Below are positions 12,885 to 24,445 of a stretch of 64,000 bases of DNA, piece by piece. Position 1 is the stretch's first letter. Each line of letters opens with the position of its first letter. The position numbers were made by a program, and so were the translations under genes. A model generated the notes under the pieces. It was given only the letters and a program-made list of their open reading frames with translations, ran no database searches and was not told the origin of the DNA. This DNA is from Ustulina deusta (lineage: Eukaryota; Ascomycota; Sordariomycetes; Xylariales; Xylariaceae): the NCBI GenBank assembly GCA_023159155.1, contig JAJNNX010000025.1, forward strand, positions 434,001 through 498,000, given 5' to 3'.

Positions 12885-13817
12885 TCAGCCGGTCCAGGCG
12901 TCCGGACCAGGAATAGGGTAGCTGTCGAAAGAAGTGTATAGGTTGAAAAGAATGCCGGCATCAGTCGGGGTGTAAAAGGAGGTCGCTGGCTCACCCGTCG
13001 GCAACGACGTCGATCCGCTGCCGCCAACCTTGATGTTAAGGCACATGGGATACGACTGGGCGCCGTTCACACTTCCTGCGCTGTAATGATAGTGTTAGTG
13101 ACTACAGCGTCCTCTGAAATACGGGAAAACAATATACCTGTGCAGCGCGATGATTTCGTGTCGGAGGACATAGTTGCCGGGGGCTAGACCAGAAGGGAGC
13201 TCGAAGTCTGAGGTGAAGTTCTGGGCGATCATAGTATCCGTAACCCAATCCCCGGGGTTGCTGCCAGATAGATAAGCGCCTTCAGAAATCTTGGTGAATG
13301 ATAGACCGCCGGCGGTTGCAGATGTGCACTCTCCTATATAATGTATTAGAATACATCCGTAACTCGGTTATAGAATTACCTCTAGAGTCTCAAGGGGTCC
13401 AGGGATATATCCGAGTCTGGCTGAGACTAGGTATTTGGTAAAACTATTTTACATACCGCTGCACTTGGCCAGGTAGTTGAGAATTGGTCCCTTGTGGGAG
13501 TCAGGCCATGTGTTCCAGTACAATGTGAGTGTATCACCGCCATTAGCCTCGATGTATGTCTGACCGGGTGTTGCGCTCTTGTGGCAGGCAATGTCGGTAG
13601 AAGTGAAGGCATCAGGAGCCACGAACCCGTTATCCTGGTTCAACGCTCGCCAGCCCGGAGTCTCAGGGGCAGTACCCGCGGGCAAATAGTACCAGTTCGG
13701 GTTGCACCCTTCAATCCACGACCCTTGGTTGACCGTAATTCCAGAGACGTAGCCGTGGGCGGAGGCTAACTGGACGAGAGGAAGAGAGAAAGCTGCGATG
13801 GTAGAGAAAGAAGGCAT
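12885..13817 (-). CDS. AA9 lytic polysaccharide monooxygenase
   Basis: Three exons (13817-13457, 13333-13138, 13080-12885) encode 250 aa. Introns begin GTATGT and GTATAT and end ATAG and ACAG. Residues 1-20 are a signal peptide ([20 protein letters not shown]), cleaved so that His21 becomes the mature N-terminus (HGYVSGI), as needed for the copper histidine brace. The second copper His is in [10 protein letters not shown]. The family features [40 protein letters not shown] and YPMCLNIKV are all present, so it looks catalytically intact. It has no CBM1 or linker. The secreted enzyme would oxidatively cleave cellulose or related beta-glucans together with a reductant or peroxide. A decayed GH3 gene lies immediately upstream, suggesting a former plant-polysaccharide pair. 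Confidence 0.93.
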
Positions 13818-14584
13818 TGTGAGTGCTGGGACCGCTAGTATGACCTAACTATTCCTTGCCGAAGTCAACGAAGATCGAGACGATCTCTCTAGGGTTGGTG
13901 ATACACAGCATGATTATATATTACTTTAGCATAGTATAGTAGTCGATTCGCATATATTACACCATATGGTCGGAAAAGCTTGGCCGTCTTGGACGGACCC
14001 CGTAACCCGGACATGGAGTCGACAAGACGTTGCAGTCTAATATCAACTACCGTGTTTCAGTCCTAGGTATGACGTAGGTAGAACTCCTTTTGTCGGAGCC
14101 ATTCATTTCATACCTCTTGTGGACAAATCTACGCGATTTCTACTCCGAAACTGATCGTTCACTCTTCTTCAAAGAGAAAGGTGGTGTTGCCAGCGGCGCG
14201 GCGTCGTTCCGTATTACCTAAAATGGAGAGCCAAATACCGGCTAAACTCACACTTGGGTCCAATGTGTTCCGCTGTAGTCTTCCGAAATCCCTTCATTCA
14301 CGCGATAGAACTGCTCTTATCGGTCCTAATACTGTCGGTTGCCTAGCATTGTATGCTCAGGGGTTGGGTATTGTTACACTAGAGAGGATAGACTCACAAG
14401 GAGGAGATGGTTGGCGGACTCTATTAACCCGGTTGCTTCTCATAGACGGAGCTCCTTTACAATCTATTAGCTATATTAACTGCATGTGATACGTCTGCCG
14501 ATCGACGCATATTTATCCTCTTATAGAATTTCGACAACCCACGATACCTATGTGCAGTTCCCGAAATTTAGTGGGGGAAACGGT
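13818..14584. other. Intergenic, LPMO promoter side
   Basis: No supported gene. A 102-codon plus-strand frame at 14181-14489 has no recognisable features or splice context. Confidence 0.5.
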
Positions 14585-15590
14585 GTGCTGCTGAATGATG
14601 AAATTCTGCATACGGAATGCTTGCTAGACCTTCTTCAAAGGTGATTCATTTAAGGTCATAAGGCAGCTTTCCCTCAGGACCAGCAAGACCGAGGATAACA
14701 TCGAGGAAAGCATCCTCTGTTGTGCCGAAGCTCGCCAACAGCTTATGGCCTGGTCGGCAATTTCAGGGATGGCCGCAGGTCTGTCAAGTTGCATGTCAAA
14801 AATAGTAGGCACAGCCTTGTAAATGGCTACCTGGCGCGACTTCTCCTCATTTGAGAACTCGAGCGAACCCTGGTGAAAGGTCAACTCGAACCTGCCAGTG
14901 TGCGGCTCGAAAGACGACTGCAGACGTAGTAGAGGGCAGCCTCTTCGGCCGACGCGACGACAACGTGTCCACGATTCTCGATAAACAAAGCGTTGAGGCC
15001 TTTGATGTAAAACTTGCTCGGCGTCCCCTAGTTTAAAAGCAGGAGGATATTGCTATGATTTATGAGCAACGTATATGCGCGGCGCTACGTCTCGAAGCCG
15101 AGACGATGGAATTCTTCTTTCTTTGAGAGAATCACGGCATTTCCTTGGGCAGCTTGCGCACCGAGTACTCGATACGTTCGGTCAGTAGCGTACCCTCGGG
15201 CACGAGCTGGATGACGAGCTCCGGTTGCGCCTCACCGTCGAATTGATCGCATCCTACGTCTAGGATCTTAGCGGCCCGATATGTGTCTGTCAGGTTCTCG
15301 GCGCGCCATGCCCGAGCCGGCAGGAATTAGCCGACGGCCTCGCTATTGGTGATCAGGCAGAGATCCGTAAGCACGATACCATCGAATCCAAGCTGTTCCT
15401 TGAGAAGACCGGTCATGATCCCTTTATTGTACCTGAAGCCGACCGACTCATATTATTCCCTAATAATAGGGCGACTATAGCAGAGCAATATTTTTCTAGT
15501 ACCTGCTTCAATAGCCGCTTTGAAAGAGATGAGATGGTAATCCATGTTGTTGCCGGGATACGTCTCGTTCATGCTATAAGCGAACTATCC
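14585..15590 (-). pseudogene. GH3 beta-glucosidase remnant
   Basis: Read on the minus strand from about 15590 downward, successive segments match a fungal GH3 enzyme but in different frames and with stops. They run in normal order: NETYPGNNMDYHLISFKAA, then IMTGLLKEQLGFDGIVLTDL followed by CLITNSEAVG, a stop, FLPARAWRAENLTD, AAKILDVGCDQFDGE and LVPEGTLLTERIEYSVRKLP. After a further stop and a frame change come FHRLGFET, KFYIKGLNALFIENRGHVVV, FHQGSLEFSNEEKSRQ, AVPTIFDMQLDRPAAIPEIA and, after another frame change, LDVILGLAGPEGKLPYDL. The N-terminal TIM-barrel part is missing. Multiple stops and frameshifts exclude function. Whether it was a beta-glucosidase or beta-xylosidase cannot be told. 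Confidence 0.85.
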
Positions 15591-15732
15591 CACCCGTTGT
15601 TATAAGCACAAATAAAGGTTGCGGCATACAGGTAAGAAAGCGTTAGCAGGAGATTCTTGCAGCGATCCGAAGTAGAATATGGGCCAAGTCATAATACATG
15701 TACATTTTTATCATCTTAGGCTTGCTATCTCC

Positions 15733-17136
15733 CTATCGGTAAATGAGGTGCGTTGTTGAAGCTATGGCCGTCTGTCCGTCTGCTGCACAATTTAACAAGC
15801 GATTAAGATGCTGTTCTACCTTCAATATCTTCGCGTGTAGTGTTGTTCTTTCGTCATCTATTTTGCTAGAAATAGCTTCTTCTTTCAGCAAGTTTATGGT
15901 TAGACCATCTTTAAGTGCCACGGTCTCATTATTATCCGTCATGTCGTCCATTCCACAAGCGGCCCAAGGCTTTTCATGAGACGTACCAATCGCCAGATCC
16001 ATGCTCCTTAAGGCATTTCGTAATGCGCCGACGGCTTCGCGGGTTCGGACGCATACATCGTTGACGGTCGTGAGTTCTCCGAGCCTCAGGCCGCGGCAAT
16101 TCTCTGCAACGCTTTTGCGAGCTCTCGCGGCCGACTCTAGACTTATTTGAGCCAAATACTGCTCGAGATGGCCGAACAATGTATATAGTATCCGCATCAT
16201 CGTGATGTAGCACGTGACGATGACTAACGCTGCCACCATGTCTGGGTCGATGGCGTTCTGTGGCCATGTGGGAGACTCGCCAGTTTCACGAATTCGACCC
16301 TGTAGCTCACAGAAGCGCTGCAAGAGGTACAGCGCCTCGCCGATGGGATAGTCGTTGAGAGCATCTTCAGGAAGCTGATTCTCGGAGACGTGATATGTTT
16401 TGAGCATGTGTAAGTACTTCTGCATCTCTCCTAGTAGGGCCGATAGTTCTAGCTGCAAGCATGCACTCTTCCTCCTCCCCATGGGCAGTGAATTAGGGTC
16501 TTTCTTCATATTAGTACTTCCATCAAAGGCCTGAAAGAAAATTCCACCGAAATCAATATCTCCACGTCGATTCATGCTGGATGGCGTCATCTGTGTTTGG
16601 GAGATTTGAAAGTCTTCGACAAAGCCGCAAGGTATTATGCTGTTATCAGTCCATATACTATTCAATGTATCGATGCTTGGACAGCTACTAGTCGTCCAAG
16701 ACTCTTCCCTCCACGCATTTATGCTGTCGTTCGAATTAGGTAAGACCATAATGCTGCTGGTTGTTGAAGAAGCTTCGAGAGTTGATTCCAAACTTGGTGT
16801 TGGCATCATAGCATGTCCAAACTGTGATGAACCTTCATCCTGAGCAGAGCAATGCACCGTAGTTGATGACGGCGAGCCTAATAATGATTGTGTTTCATCA
16901 CTAGATGCCTCTTGGCGACACTCTTCAGAGACAGGTGACATCGACCGCCGAGGTCGCCTTGGGCCAAGTTTATTGCGAGCTCTCTGACCAAATACACATT
17001 TTACCTTGGCGCGAATGCACCTCTGGCAAGGCGCGAAGGGGTGAAGGTCAGAAGAGGGGACACATTTGAGCTTGCTCGATCGACAACGATCGCAAGAAGA
17101 ACGAATAGACTGCTCGGGTCTTTGAGGGCTCGGCAT
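15733..17136 (-). CDS. Zn2Cys6 transcription factor, AflR-like
   Basis: An intronless 467-aa protein. The frame is open further upstream, but the first ATG giving the usual short N-terminus (MPSPQRPEQSIRSS) is at 17136. The binuclear zinc cluster is complete: Cys15, 18, 25, 37, 40 and 47 with spacing C-x2-C-x6-C-x11-C-x2-C-x6-C, containing CDRCRSSKLKC. A basic linker (RARNKLGPRRPRRS) follows. The long C-terminal half (about residues 210-467) is helical with leucine-rich segments, in the manner of AflR-type regulators. It is a nuclear DNA-binding activator, probably recognising CGG half-sites. It is one of two Zn2Cys6 genes bracketing the MFS gene, so control of this metabolite region is plausible but inferred. 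Confidence 0.85.
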   Translation of the reverse strand: MPSPQRPEQSIRSSCDRCRSSKLKCVPSSDLHPFAPCQRCIRAKVKCVFGQRARNKLGPRRPRRSMSPVSEECRQEASSDETQSLLGSPSSTTVHCSAQDEGSSQFGHAMMPTPSLESTLEASSTTSSIMVLPNSNDSINAWREESWTTSSCPSIDTLNSIWTDNSIIPCGFVEDFQISQTQMTPSSMNRRGDIDFGGIFFQAFDGSTNMKKDPNSLPMGRRKSACLQLELSALLGEMQKYLHMLKTYHVSENQLPEDALNDYPIGEALYLLQRFCELQGRIRETGESPTWPQNAIDPDMVAALVIVTCYITMMRILYTLFGHLEQYLAQISLESAARARKSVAENCRGLRLGELTTVNDVCVRTREAVGALRNALRSMDLAIGTSHEKPWAACGMDDMTDNNETVALKDGLTINLLKEEAISSKIDDERTTLHAKILKVEQHLNRLLNCAADGQTAIASTTHLIYR

Positions 17137-18872
17137 GATGATTGATATGAAGCCTATGGGAACGCAGCGTGATCGCCGGGGGGAGGGGAGGGGGCGGGGT
17201 GACCAATAGAGTGGAGACAGATCTGGAGCGTATAACCTCAAATGCGTGTTAACTGGTATCTTGGTACGTTCTGATGGTGTTGGTATGTCACTCAGTATGG
17301 GTGAGCCAAGGTAGCCAAGGAAAAGACGAACCATGTGTTCGGTTCTGGATACTTATACACATACGTACCAAGACCTAGAGGTCCCACGGTCTGATTATGG
17401 AACGACTGAAAATCGGGCAGTAGTCTACATACAAGGGGTTAATACACGTAGACAAGGCTCCATGGTTGTTTATCGAAGTCTGAAATGTCGTGTACCTTCG
17501 ACTTACTAGGCCGGCCCCGCTATTAGATGTGTGCCAAGTAAACGATGACAAGGCCAATTCAAACTACCTGGTCCAGCGTTGACAGCCCCTGTTCAGTCAC
17601 CTATTCACCAATTGCTGTCGTCGGGTTAGACAGTGATCTGAGCCTTCCCCCAAGGCCTAGACTAGACTTGGCAAAGTATGGGCTATGTCGATTACAGCTA
17701 CTTAGAGAACATTACCCTGAAAGAGACGTGGGAAGCATGTAGTGTTGGGTTCGAGTCCTAGGAACCCTTCGACTTCGGAAGTGGCGCTCGTTGATCATGA
17801 GTTGAATGACTGTCAGTTGATAGATACACCAAAATTACGCCGGGTTTCCGAAAGCAGGCGTTACACTATCGACGCAGGTATCACCCCATGAAACCAACAT
17901 GTATCATAAACTCCACCACCGACGTAATTTAGTGGCGTAGCTGAAGATGTTTACAGAATGCTCTTACTCCCAAAGTTGCCAGAACTTTGCGAATATAATC
18001 AGAAATTTGTAACACTAGCAGCTCTTATTCAGGAGTGAGTGATGAAGCAGCGCCCGGCGACCCTTTCGCTTACGTACTTTAACTACTAGCACTGGCAGGT
18101 GTAGTTAAACATTATGGTATATGCCATAATTTATTTTTAAGACCGAAGAAGAAGTGACAGTGAAAATTGAGCACGTGGTGAATCTACGTAGCATGTCATT
18201 AGCTGAGCAATTATCGGTCCTGAATATGAGGACATGACTTTCCAAAAACAGGGCGCCCTTGTACACTAAGCTTTGGCGAATCTCACCTTGCTTAAGAGAC
18301 AGCATGGCATGAGTCCGTATGACATATGGCGTCGCCAAGCCGCCGTGAGGGTTCTTAATTTTTACGTGCCGCATCCTACACTGCAAGCTGTTGGTTCATA
18401 GGGAAGAGCTTCATATGTTCGAAACCTTGTAGTGTCAGCACGTGTCGACTCCCCACTTTGATCCCTACCAGCATCATCCTTCGCTTGGCTGTCCTTGCTA
18501 TTGTTAGTGCATTGCATGCAGAGGAACTGTCTGCCCACCTACCTTATAGGTAGCGAGTTGGGTTCGATTCCTGCCAGCGCTATTGTATCTAGGAATGTAA
18601 TACATGACGTTACGTAACATTTTGTTTTTCTGGTGCAAAAGCGGTGGCGAGTTAATAGTACATATATTTAAATTGGAACAAAATTTTCACAGGAGATTTG
18701 TTAAGAGTCTAACCTGGAATCTATCTATATCTAGAAATCTAGCGTGACATGGATTGAGTATCTCTCATTACTTTCTTATAACCAGCAGCTGTGTTACTAT
18801 ACCTAGTTGTCTAGTTGCGTCTAAGCCATCAAAAACTTATGCACATCACCGTGTTCTTATTTACCACCGCAA
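17137..18872. other. Intergenic between regulator and MFS gene
   Basis: About 1.7 kb without a supported gene. It holds the promoter of the AflR-like gene and the 3' flank of the MFS gene. Two T-arm-like sequences (near 17745 and 18572) lack matching acceptor stems and are not called as tRNAs. Confidence 0.5.
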
Positions 18873-20688
18873 TTAAAATTTCACTGTTGTCTTGCTGCGC
18901 AGCCATTCTCCCCGCTTGTAGAAGAAAATCGGAGCCGGAGCAAAGGCCAAGGCAAGAAACCCTAGCAGTGTGTTTCCCCAGCCGTAGTTTAGAGTAGCAA
19001 CTTAAAAAAGTGGGTTAGAAATGCCCTAGTCGAAGGTTGGAGGAATAAGACTAGGGAAAGATCCCGGAGCCAGGTGCCGTGCGGGGGGTGAAATTTATGG
19101 TGAAGGATTAACTTACATAACGCCGGTCCCGCTACAGGTAAAAAGGCACCAGAGAGGGATCGGAGGAGAGTATTGGCGCCAAGAGCAGAAGCCGCCGCTT
19201 CAGAGCCGAACAAGTCCACCAGGTACAGTTGGGACGGCAACTAGTCAGTGTATTAGCAGCTGATCAATCGTAGATAGGAAATTGTGTGCAAACTCACAAT
19301 AACAAAGAATGCGCCGTATCCGACAAAAAAAGTTCCAATAATAGGGACAATCCAGTGTATGCGGTATTGAGCAGTCCAGCCAAAGATGAATAACCCTGCG
19401 GCGATGATAGGTGAGAACCAGATCATCATGATCAGCCTGTATTCGGGCTTGGGCTTGGCGGTCTGGTCGGCAGCCATACGCTTCTGCAATATCTTGTCGC
19501 TTAGTGCGCCAAACACGACGAGGCCGACGAGTTCACCAATGCCGATACCTAAGTAAGACAGGCCCGAGATGCCGGCACTGAAGCCGTAGGTATCCTCGAA
19601 CAAGGGGGAGAATGACGCGAACAGTAGGTACAACAAGCCAAAGACGAGGGCGACATAAATTGAAATCACTAGCACAACCGGCGAGAAGATCAGGAGCTGC
19701 GTTGGGCGAACCAGTGATGCAAACAGAACCTGGTGCCTCTTCAGACCTTTGTCGAATTTGGACTTGATTGCCGGATTTCGTGTCTCACGGCGAAGCCGCG
19801 CAGCCCTGCGTTCAAGAAGGATATTTGGATGCGTTTCGCGCATGAATATTAGAGTTCCAATGGCGGCAGCACCGCTCTGTCAGGTGGTCAGCGGTGTTTC
19901 ATGAAGCATTGTGACTGGTGGGCGATTCGGACGTACTATAATAGCAACAAGCCAGAAGGTCCATCTCCATCCTAGAGCTGCCGACAAAAATCCACCGACG
20001 ACGGGGCCAATGACCTTTAGTGCAGGTTAGTGCCTATTGAGTAATTTTGCTGGATGGAGGAACAAACTGGTCCGAGAAGAGGGCCAAGCCCGAAAAGCGA
20101 GCTTGCTAGCCCCCTTTTGTGTAGAGGTATAACGTCGGCTATGGTACCTCCACCGATGGTGAGGGGAGCGGCGCCTGCGAAACCAGAGATGAAACGGAAA
20201 ACTAAGTACTCGGGCGTATTGCGACTTAGGGCGCAGCCCACGACAAAAGCGATGAACACCAAATTGCTAGCGTGATAGACAACCAAGCGGCCGTACATTT
20301 CGGAAAAGGCAGAGATGAAGAGAGGGCCGAGAGCAAAGCCAAGCAGATAGATGGTCACAGTGAGAGTGGCGATCGTCTCGTTCTGGATCTGGAACTCCTC
20401 GATCAGACCAGAGACACCGGGGGCCACGATCGTGGCGGCGATGTTCACAATCATGGACAATACGGCAACGATAATGACATGCCCAAAGCTCCTTTGACTC
20501 GGCCAATTCTGGGGATTCTCGGGGTCGTCAGGCCCAGACCAGTCTACCCGAAGAGGCTCTTGCTGAGAAAGTGGCCTCAAGCTGCTGCGATCAACCTCAA
20601 GATCGGTGCTGCCCTTGTATCCCATGTTTCGACCCATAAAATCGTCCGTGAGCTCAAACTCGGTCAGAGAATGTAACGAGGGTGGCAT
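18873..20688 (-). CDS. MFS transporter (DHA1/polyamine-type drug:H+ antiporter family)
   Basis: Five exons (20688-20068, 20014-19937, 19876-19298, 19240-19117, 19000-18873) give 509 aa. All junctions keep phase. Branch sequences such as ACTAAC and CTAAC precede the acceptors of introns 1 and 4. The cytoplasmic N-terminus ends in the family motif [15 protein letters not shown], followed by about twelve membrane segments. Between TM2 and TM3 is [13 protein letters not shown], corresponding to the G-R-K/R-x motif. After TM6 come [20 protein letters not shown], a cytoplasmic loop (residues about 240-280) and [12 protein letters not shown] near TM10. The last exon ends [20 protein letters not shown] then a short basic tail. 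It probably acts at the plasma membrane as an exporter. It is divergently arranged with the Zn2Cys6 gene at 21681, fitting export of the locus product; the substrate is unknown. Confidence 0.92.
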
Positions 20689-20923
20689 ATTGACTCGAAT
20701 TATACGTATGCGTGCGGATTAATGAGTGTTTGAATGATGGTACAGATCGGGAAGACAGACAATTTTCTCTTCGATCTGAGATATATTCATAAGTGTTATC
20801 TTAGCCTACTGACGTTGCATCTCCTAAGAGGCCCCAAACTCCGTGGCACCTGCTTCTGGCCACGGATGTCGGTTGAAGTGTGTCCCATGGCTCCGTTGTG
20901 ATAGATGCCTGACCAAGTGCTCC

Positions 20924-20933
20924 GTCCGCGGAC
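20924..20933. promoter_or_regulatory. Candidate Zn2Cys6 site GTCCGCGGAC
   Basis: A perfect 10-bp palindrome 236 bp upstream of the MFS start codon. It is related to the second copy at 21175. Assignment as an operator is inference from its symmetry and position. Confidence 0.4.
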
Positions 20934-21174
20934 ATGGCTGAGGCTCAAGTAAGGAGAAGGTTCACATGCTGAGAGGAGACGGACGAGGCGTAGCAGCGTA
21001 CACAGTATGAGTACATAGAAACAGACACACTACCGGGCTGATGTGCCAGGAGAAAAGAAAGGCCAGCCGAGATAACGTGAATGTGTACAGGACATGAAGC
21101 TGTACCTGGCCCACTATTAGGTACCACGAACATCCGGTACCCGTAGTCCTATTCTCCACATTGCTCCGCGGACG

Positions 21175-21182
21175 ACGGATAT
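21175..21182. promoter_or_regulatory. Candidate Zn2Cys6 site TCCGCGGA
   Basis: A perfect 8-bp palindrome sharing the core and the upstream TGCTCCG context of the site at 20924. It lies between the divergent MFS and regulator genes. I did not find the same core in the PKS-NRPS upstream region by eye. Confidence 0.4.
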
Positions 21183-21680
21183 AGTGTAGACCCACTGCGG
21201 CACGAGCCTTGGCGCTGTCTGCCGGATTTAAGCTATAGACGAGAATAGACTAGCGCCTCCGCACCGGCGGGGATGTTATGTCCGCTGAAGCTCAGCCCTA
21301 GACAGGTATGGATCTTGGCAATTGTTTTAGTGCTTATAGGCCGGGCCATATACATACCTAGGGTTTTTGTTTCTCTTCCTTTCCCATCATACCTCAATTC
21401 TCCCTCGTTGATTTTGACCCCTGCATAAGAAGGAAGAAGCAGTGGTGCCACTGGATTCCCTCGCATCATTACCCTCGTAAAATACGTCAAAACCCCTCCG
21501 AGCCGCGCGCACAATGTGTCCTTTCTGTCTAGTAACGTTCTATTCTGGGTTCCTCTAGTTGATCCATCCATCTCTCGTCCTCTCGACGACTCATCCGTCT
21601 ACCGAGGACACGTGGTACCGCTGCATTTCCTCACATCCTTCTGTAGAGAATCCACCGAAATTCGAACCTCGTTACCTAGA

Positions 21681-24147
21681 ATGGAAGACGCCGTACCCCC
21701 CCCTTCCGCGCCACCGGAGCAAAGCCAAGGTCAGGGACATCAGGGACAGGGCGGCAGTGGCCGACGGGCCAAGCCTACGTTGTCGTGTAATCTCTGCCGT
21801 CGCCGAAAGTGAGTCGAGATGCGCTGGACTATCGGAGCAGACATCCGTCGTCTAGGCTGAGTAAATGGAGATACCGAGGCTTACCCTGTAGGACACCACA
21901 GCGCCAGGTGCTGCTCGCTGACATATCGCCAGATTGCGTTGCGACCGCCAACAGCCTTGCCAGACTTGTTCGTCGCGCGGCCTGTCGCTGGCGTGTTCGT
22001 ACGCGCACAACAACAACTTCGGGCCAGTGCAATCTCATGTTGCCCGCCCGAGTGTTCAGGACCGTCTAGTCCAACTAGAGCAGCTTGTGATGAATGTCAT
22101 CCAGAACCAGAATCAGAATCAGAACATATCCCACAGTAATGCGCCTACGCCCATGCCGATTGACACGCCTACTGGTGTCCCTCAACAAAACGCTGATGAG
22201 CTTGCTGGCCCCCCTACCGCTGCCTCGACCCCTTCTGACAACGGCAGCCTGTGGTTCAGTGCTAATGAGTCCCGATATGTCGGCGGTGCTCACTGGGCTG
22301 CTATTCTGGACGGCATAGCCGATCTGAGGGAGGATGTCGATCAACAAGATCACGGCTCGCGGCCCTCTCATCCTCAGTTGTTGTATGGGTGCAAGCCTAC
22401 CTCGAGGGATGCTATTCTGGCCACCCTACCGCCGAGACCTATAGTTGACCGTAGTATATCACGTTACTTCAACCTGCTAGATCTAGCACCGTGTGAGTTA
22501 TACGATCTGCGAAAGGTTCCTAGTTATCTTGCGGCAGAGGGCTGATGATTCGCGATCCGCTAGCTGCTGTGCACAGCACCCAGTTCCTTCGCGAAGTAAG
22601 CCTCACATGTAAAATATCCCTTTTAGGTAATGTGTCACGAAAGACTGACTCAGACAGTACGAGAAATTTTGGATGGCGCCTATTGAAGCCCCAATCGTTT
22701 GGATTGGCCTGCTTTTCTCCATGCTCTGTCTTTCAGCCCTGGCTGAGGAAACCGCTGACACGTGGGCCGGAGAAGAATACAACCCTCTTATAGACACGTA
22801 TCGTGAGAGGATCGTGCAATGTCTTACCATTGGTGAGTATACTAACCAGGGGCCATACGTATTGGAGACCCTCTTCCACTACCTCACCATTGAGTTTTCC
22901 GTCCAGAAAGACGCAGACAAGAATACTTGGCTTCTGCTTGGTACCATCGTGAATCTTGCTATGGGGATGGGTTACCATCGGGACTCCTCTCACTTTCCCG
23001 GCATATCCCCCTTCATTGGAGAGATGCGTCGCCGAACATGGGCTACTCTTCTTCAGGGTGACATACTCATTTCAACACAGATGGGCATGCCACGTCTCAT
23101 AAAGGAATGGCAATGCGACGTATCAAAGCCCCGTAATTTGAACGATGCGGATTTTGATGAGAACACAAAAGTGCTCCCTCCAAGCAGACCTGAAACTGAA
23201 ATGACCACTGCACTACATATCATAGCTAGGAGTAGAGTTTTCAGGGCTGTGGGTGCTGCTATTGATCTGACAGCTGCCGTAGTGCCATTTCCGTACAGCG
23301 AAGTCATGAGAGTTGATCGCATGCTGCAAGCAGCCAAAGACAGTATTCCACCCCCTCTAAGGATGAAGCCACTCCAGTTATCAGTAACGGACTCTCCGCA
23401 GGCTATCATGCATCGACTTTTCATTTCTATCATGTTTCATAAGGGGACGATCATACTGCATCGCAAATATTTGAATGCGCGCCAGTCTGAAGGCGATGGT
23501 GCGACTTTCCTCTACTCCCGTAATGCCTGTCTTGATGCCTCTTTACATCTGGTAGATATCCAGCAAATATTCGACGAAGAGACTCGGTTAGGCGGTCTCT
23601 TGCACAGCGTACGCTGGAGAGTGTCTTCTTTCCTACACCACGAATTCCTGACAGCAACCATGATCTTATGTTGGATACTTCACCATGGTATTGATAAGCT
23701 TTGGCCAGATCATACCGCAAGCACAGAAGACCGCATAAAGACTGCTCTGAGAAAGGCTCACGATATCTGGTCGAGGTTGAGTAACTCTTCGCGTGATGCA
23801 CGCAAAGCCTCTGAAACTCTCACGCTCCTGTTCAATAATCAACTGGGTCAAATCTCATCGCTCTCTGGCCCGCAGTCCTCGTCCTTGAACCTAACAAGCA
23901 ACATGGATCTGGACAATATGAATTATTTCAACATTATGGCCCAGTTTCAAAGTGAGTCCCCCGACAGCGAAGGATGAATCGGCGATGCTAATGCGATTAT
24001 GGTTAAGACGAAAACTTCCCGTCAGTCACCCTAGAATCGTTCGAACCATATCAGATGGGCCAGAATTCCTTCTGGGATATGAATTTCATTGGGCCATGGG
24101 AATCCTCCGAGCAGCCCACTCACGACGATCTAAAGGTGCCAAACTAA
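21681..24147 (+). CDS. Zn2Cys6 transcription factor with fungal-specific MHR domain
   Basis: Five exons (21681-21808, 21933-22492, 22564-22595, 22658-23951, 24008-24147) encode 717 aa. Exon 1 ends inside the zinc cluster, and intron 1 is long (124 bp). The cluster is complete: Cys36, 39, 46, 52, 55 and 64 (SCNLCRRRK joined to [16 protein letters not shown]). A coiled-coil-like stretch ([21 protein letters not shown]) follows. The MHR (pfam04082-type) region begins near [18 protein letters not shown] and includes [34 protein letters not shown] and [15 protein letters not shown]. The last exon adds [20 protein letters not shown] and a Trp-rich acidic tail. The stop is only 298 bp before the PKS-NRPS start in the same direction, making this the best candidate for the pathway regulator. 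Target genes are inferred. Confidence 0.92.
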
Positions 24148-24445
24148 GTATCCGCCATGTGTGAGTAGGACGACGTCTAAATTACACAACCCCCGTTCCT
24201 CGCTGAAATTCGGTCGGGGTTTTTCGGCGTGTTGCTGTCAGCGACTGAATCAGTCTAGTATCCGAGGAGGATTCCTTCTCTATCCGTGTATATATCCCAG
24301 GTGTTCTAGCAGTTTGGATCTTAAACAAGCGTTATTGGTTTCATCAGCTCAACCTGCCATCCGACCACGTCCACATCCCGCCCATAACATAAAAATTCAA
24401 GAAGTCGAGCTGTCTCGTACCTCAATTTGTGTTGACGATTTCATC

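Larger units (their letters stand above)
20689..21680. promoter_or_regulatory. Shared divergent promoter region of MFS gene and second Zn2Cys6 gene
   Basis: A 992-bp non-coding stretch between two divergent starts. It contains two perfect palindromes with a CCGCGG centre (20924-20933 and 21175-21182), each preceded by TGCTCCG. Such everted CCG/CGG arrangements are typical targets of Zn2Cys6 dimers. No other gene is supported here. Confidence 0.6.

Noticed and set aside
14181..14489. A 102-codon plus-strand frame near the LPMO gene
   Set aside because: No domain, signal peptide or splice context; random composition.
18530..18585. tRNA-like T-arm (GGTTCGATTCC)
   Set aside because: No matching acceptor stem, D-arm or anticodon arm at the right distances. 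A similar fragment near 17745 fails for the same reason.
24161..24445. Extending the PKS-NRPS start upstream in the open frame
   Set aside because: The upstream part lacks family similarity. The ATG at 24446 gives the usual short N-terminus before [15 protein letters not shown].
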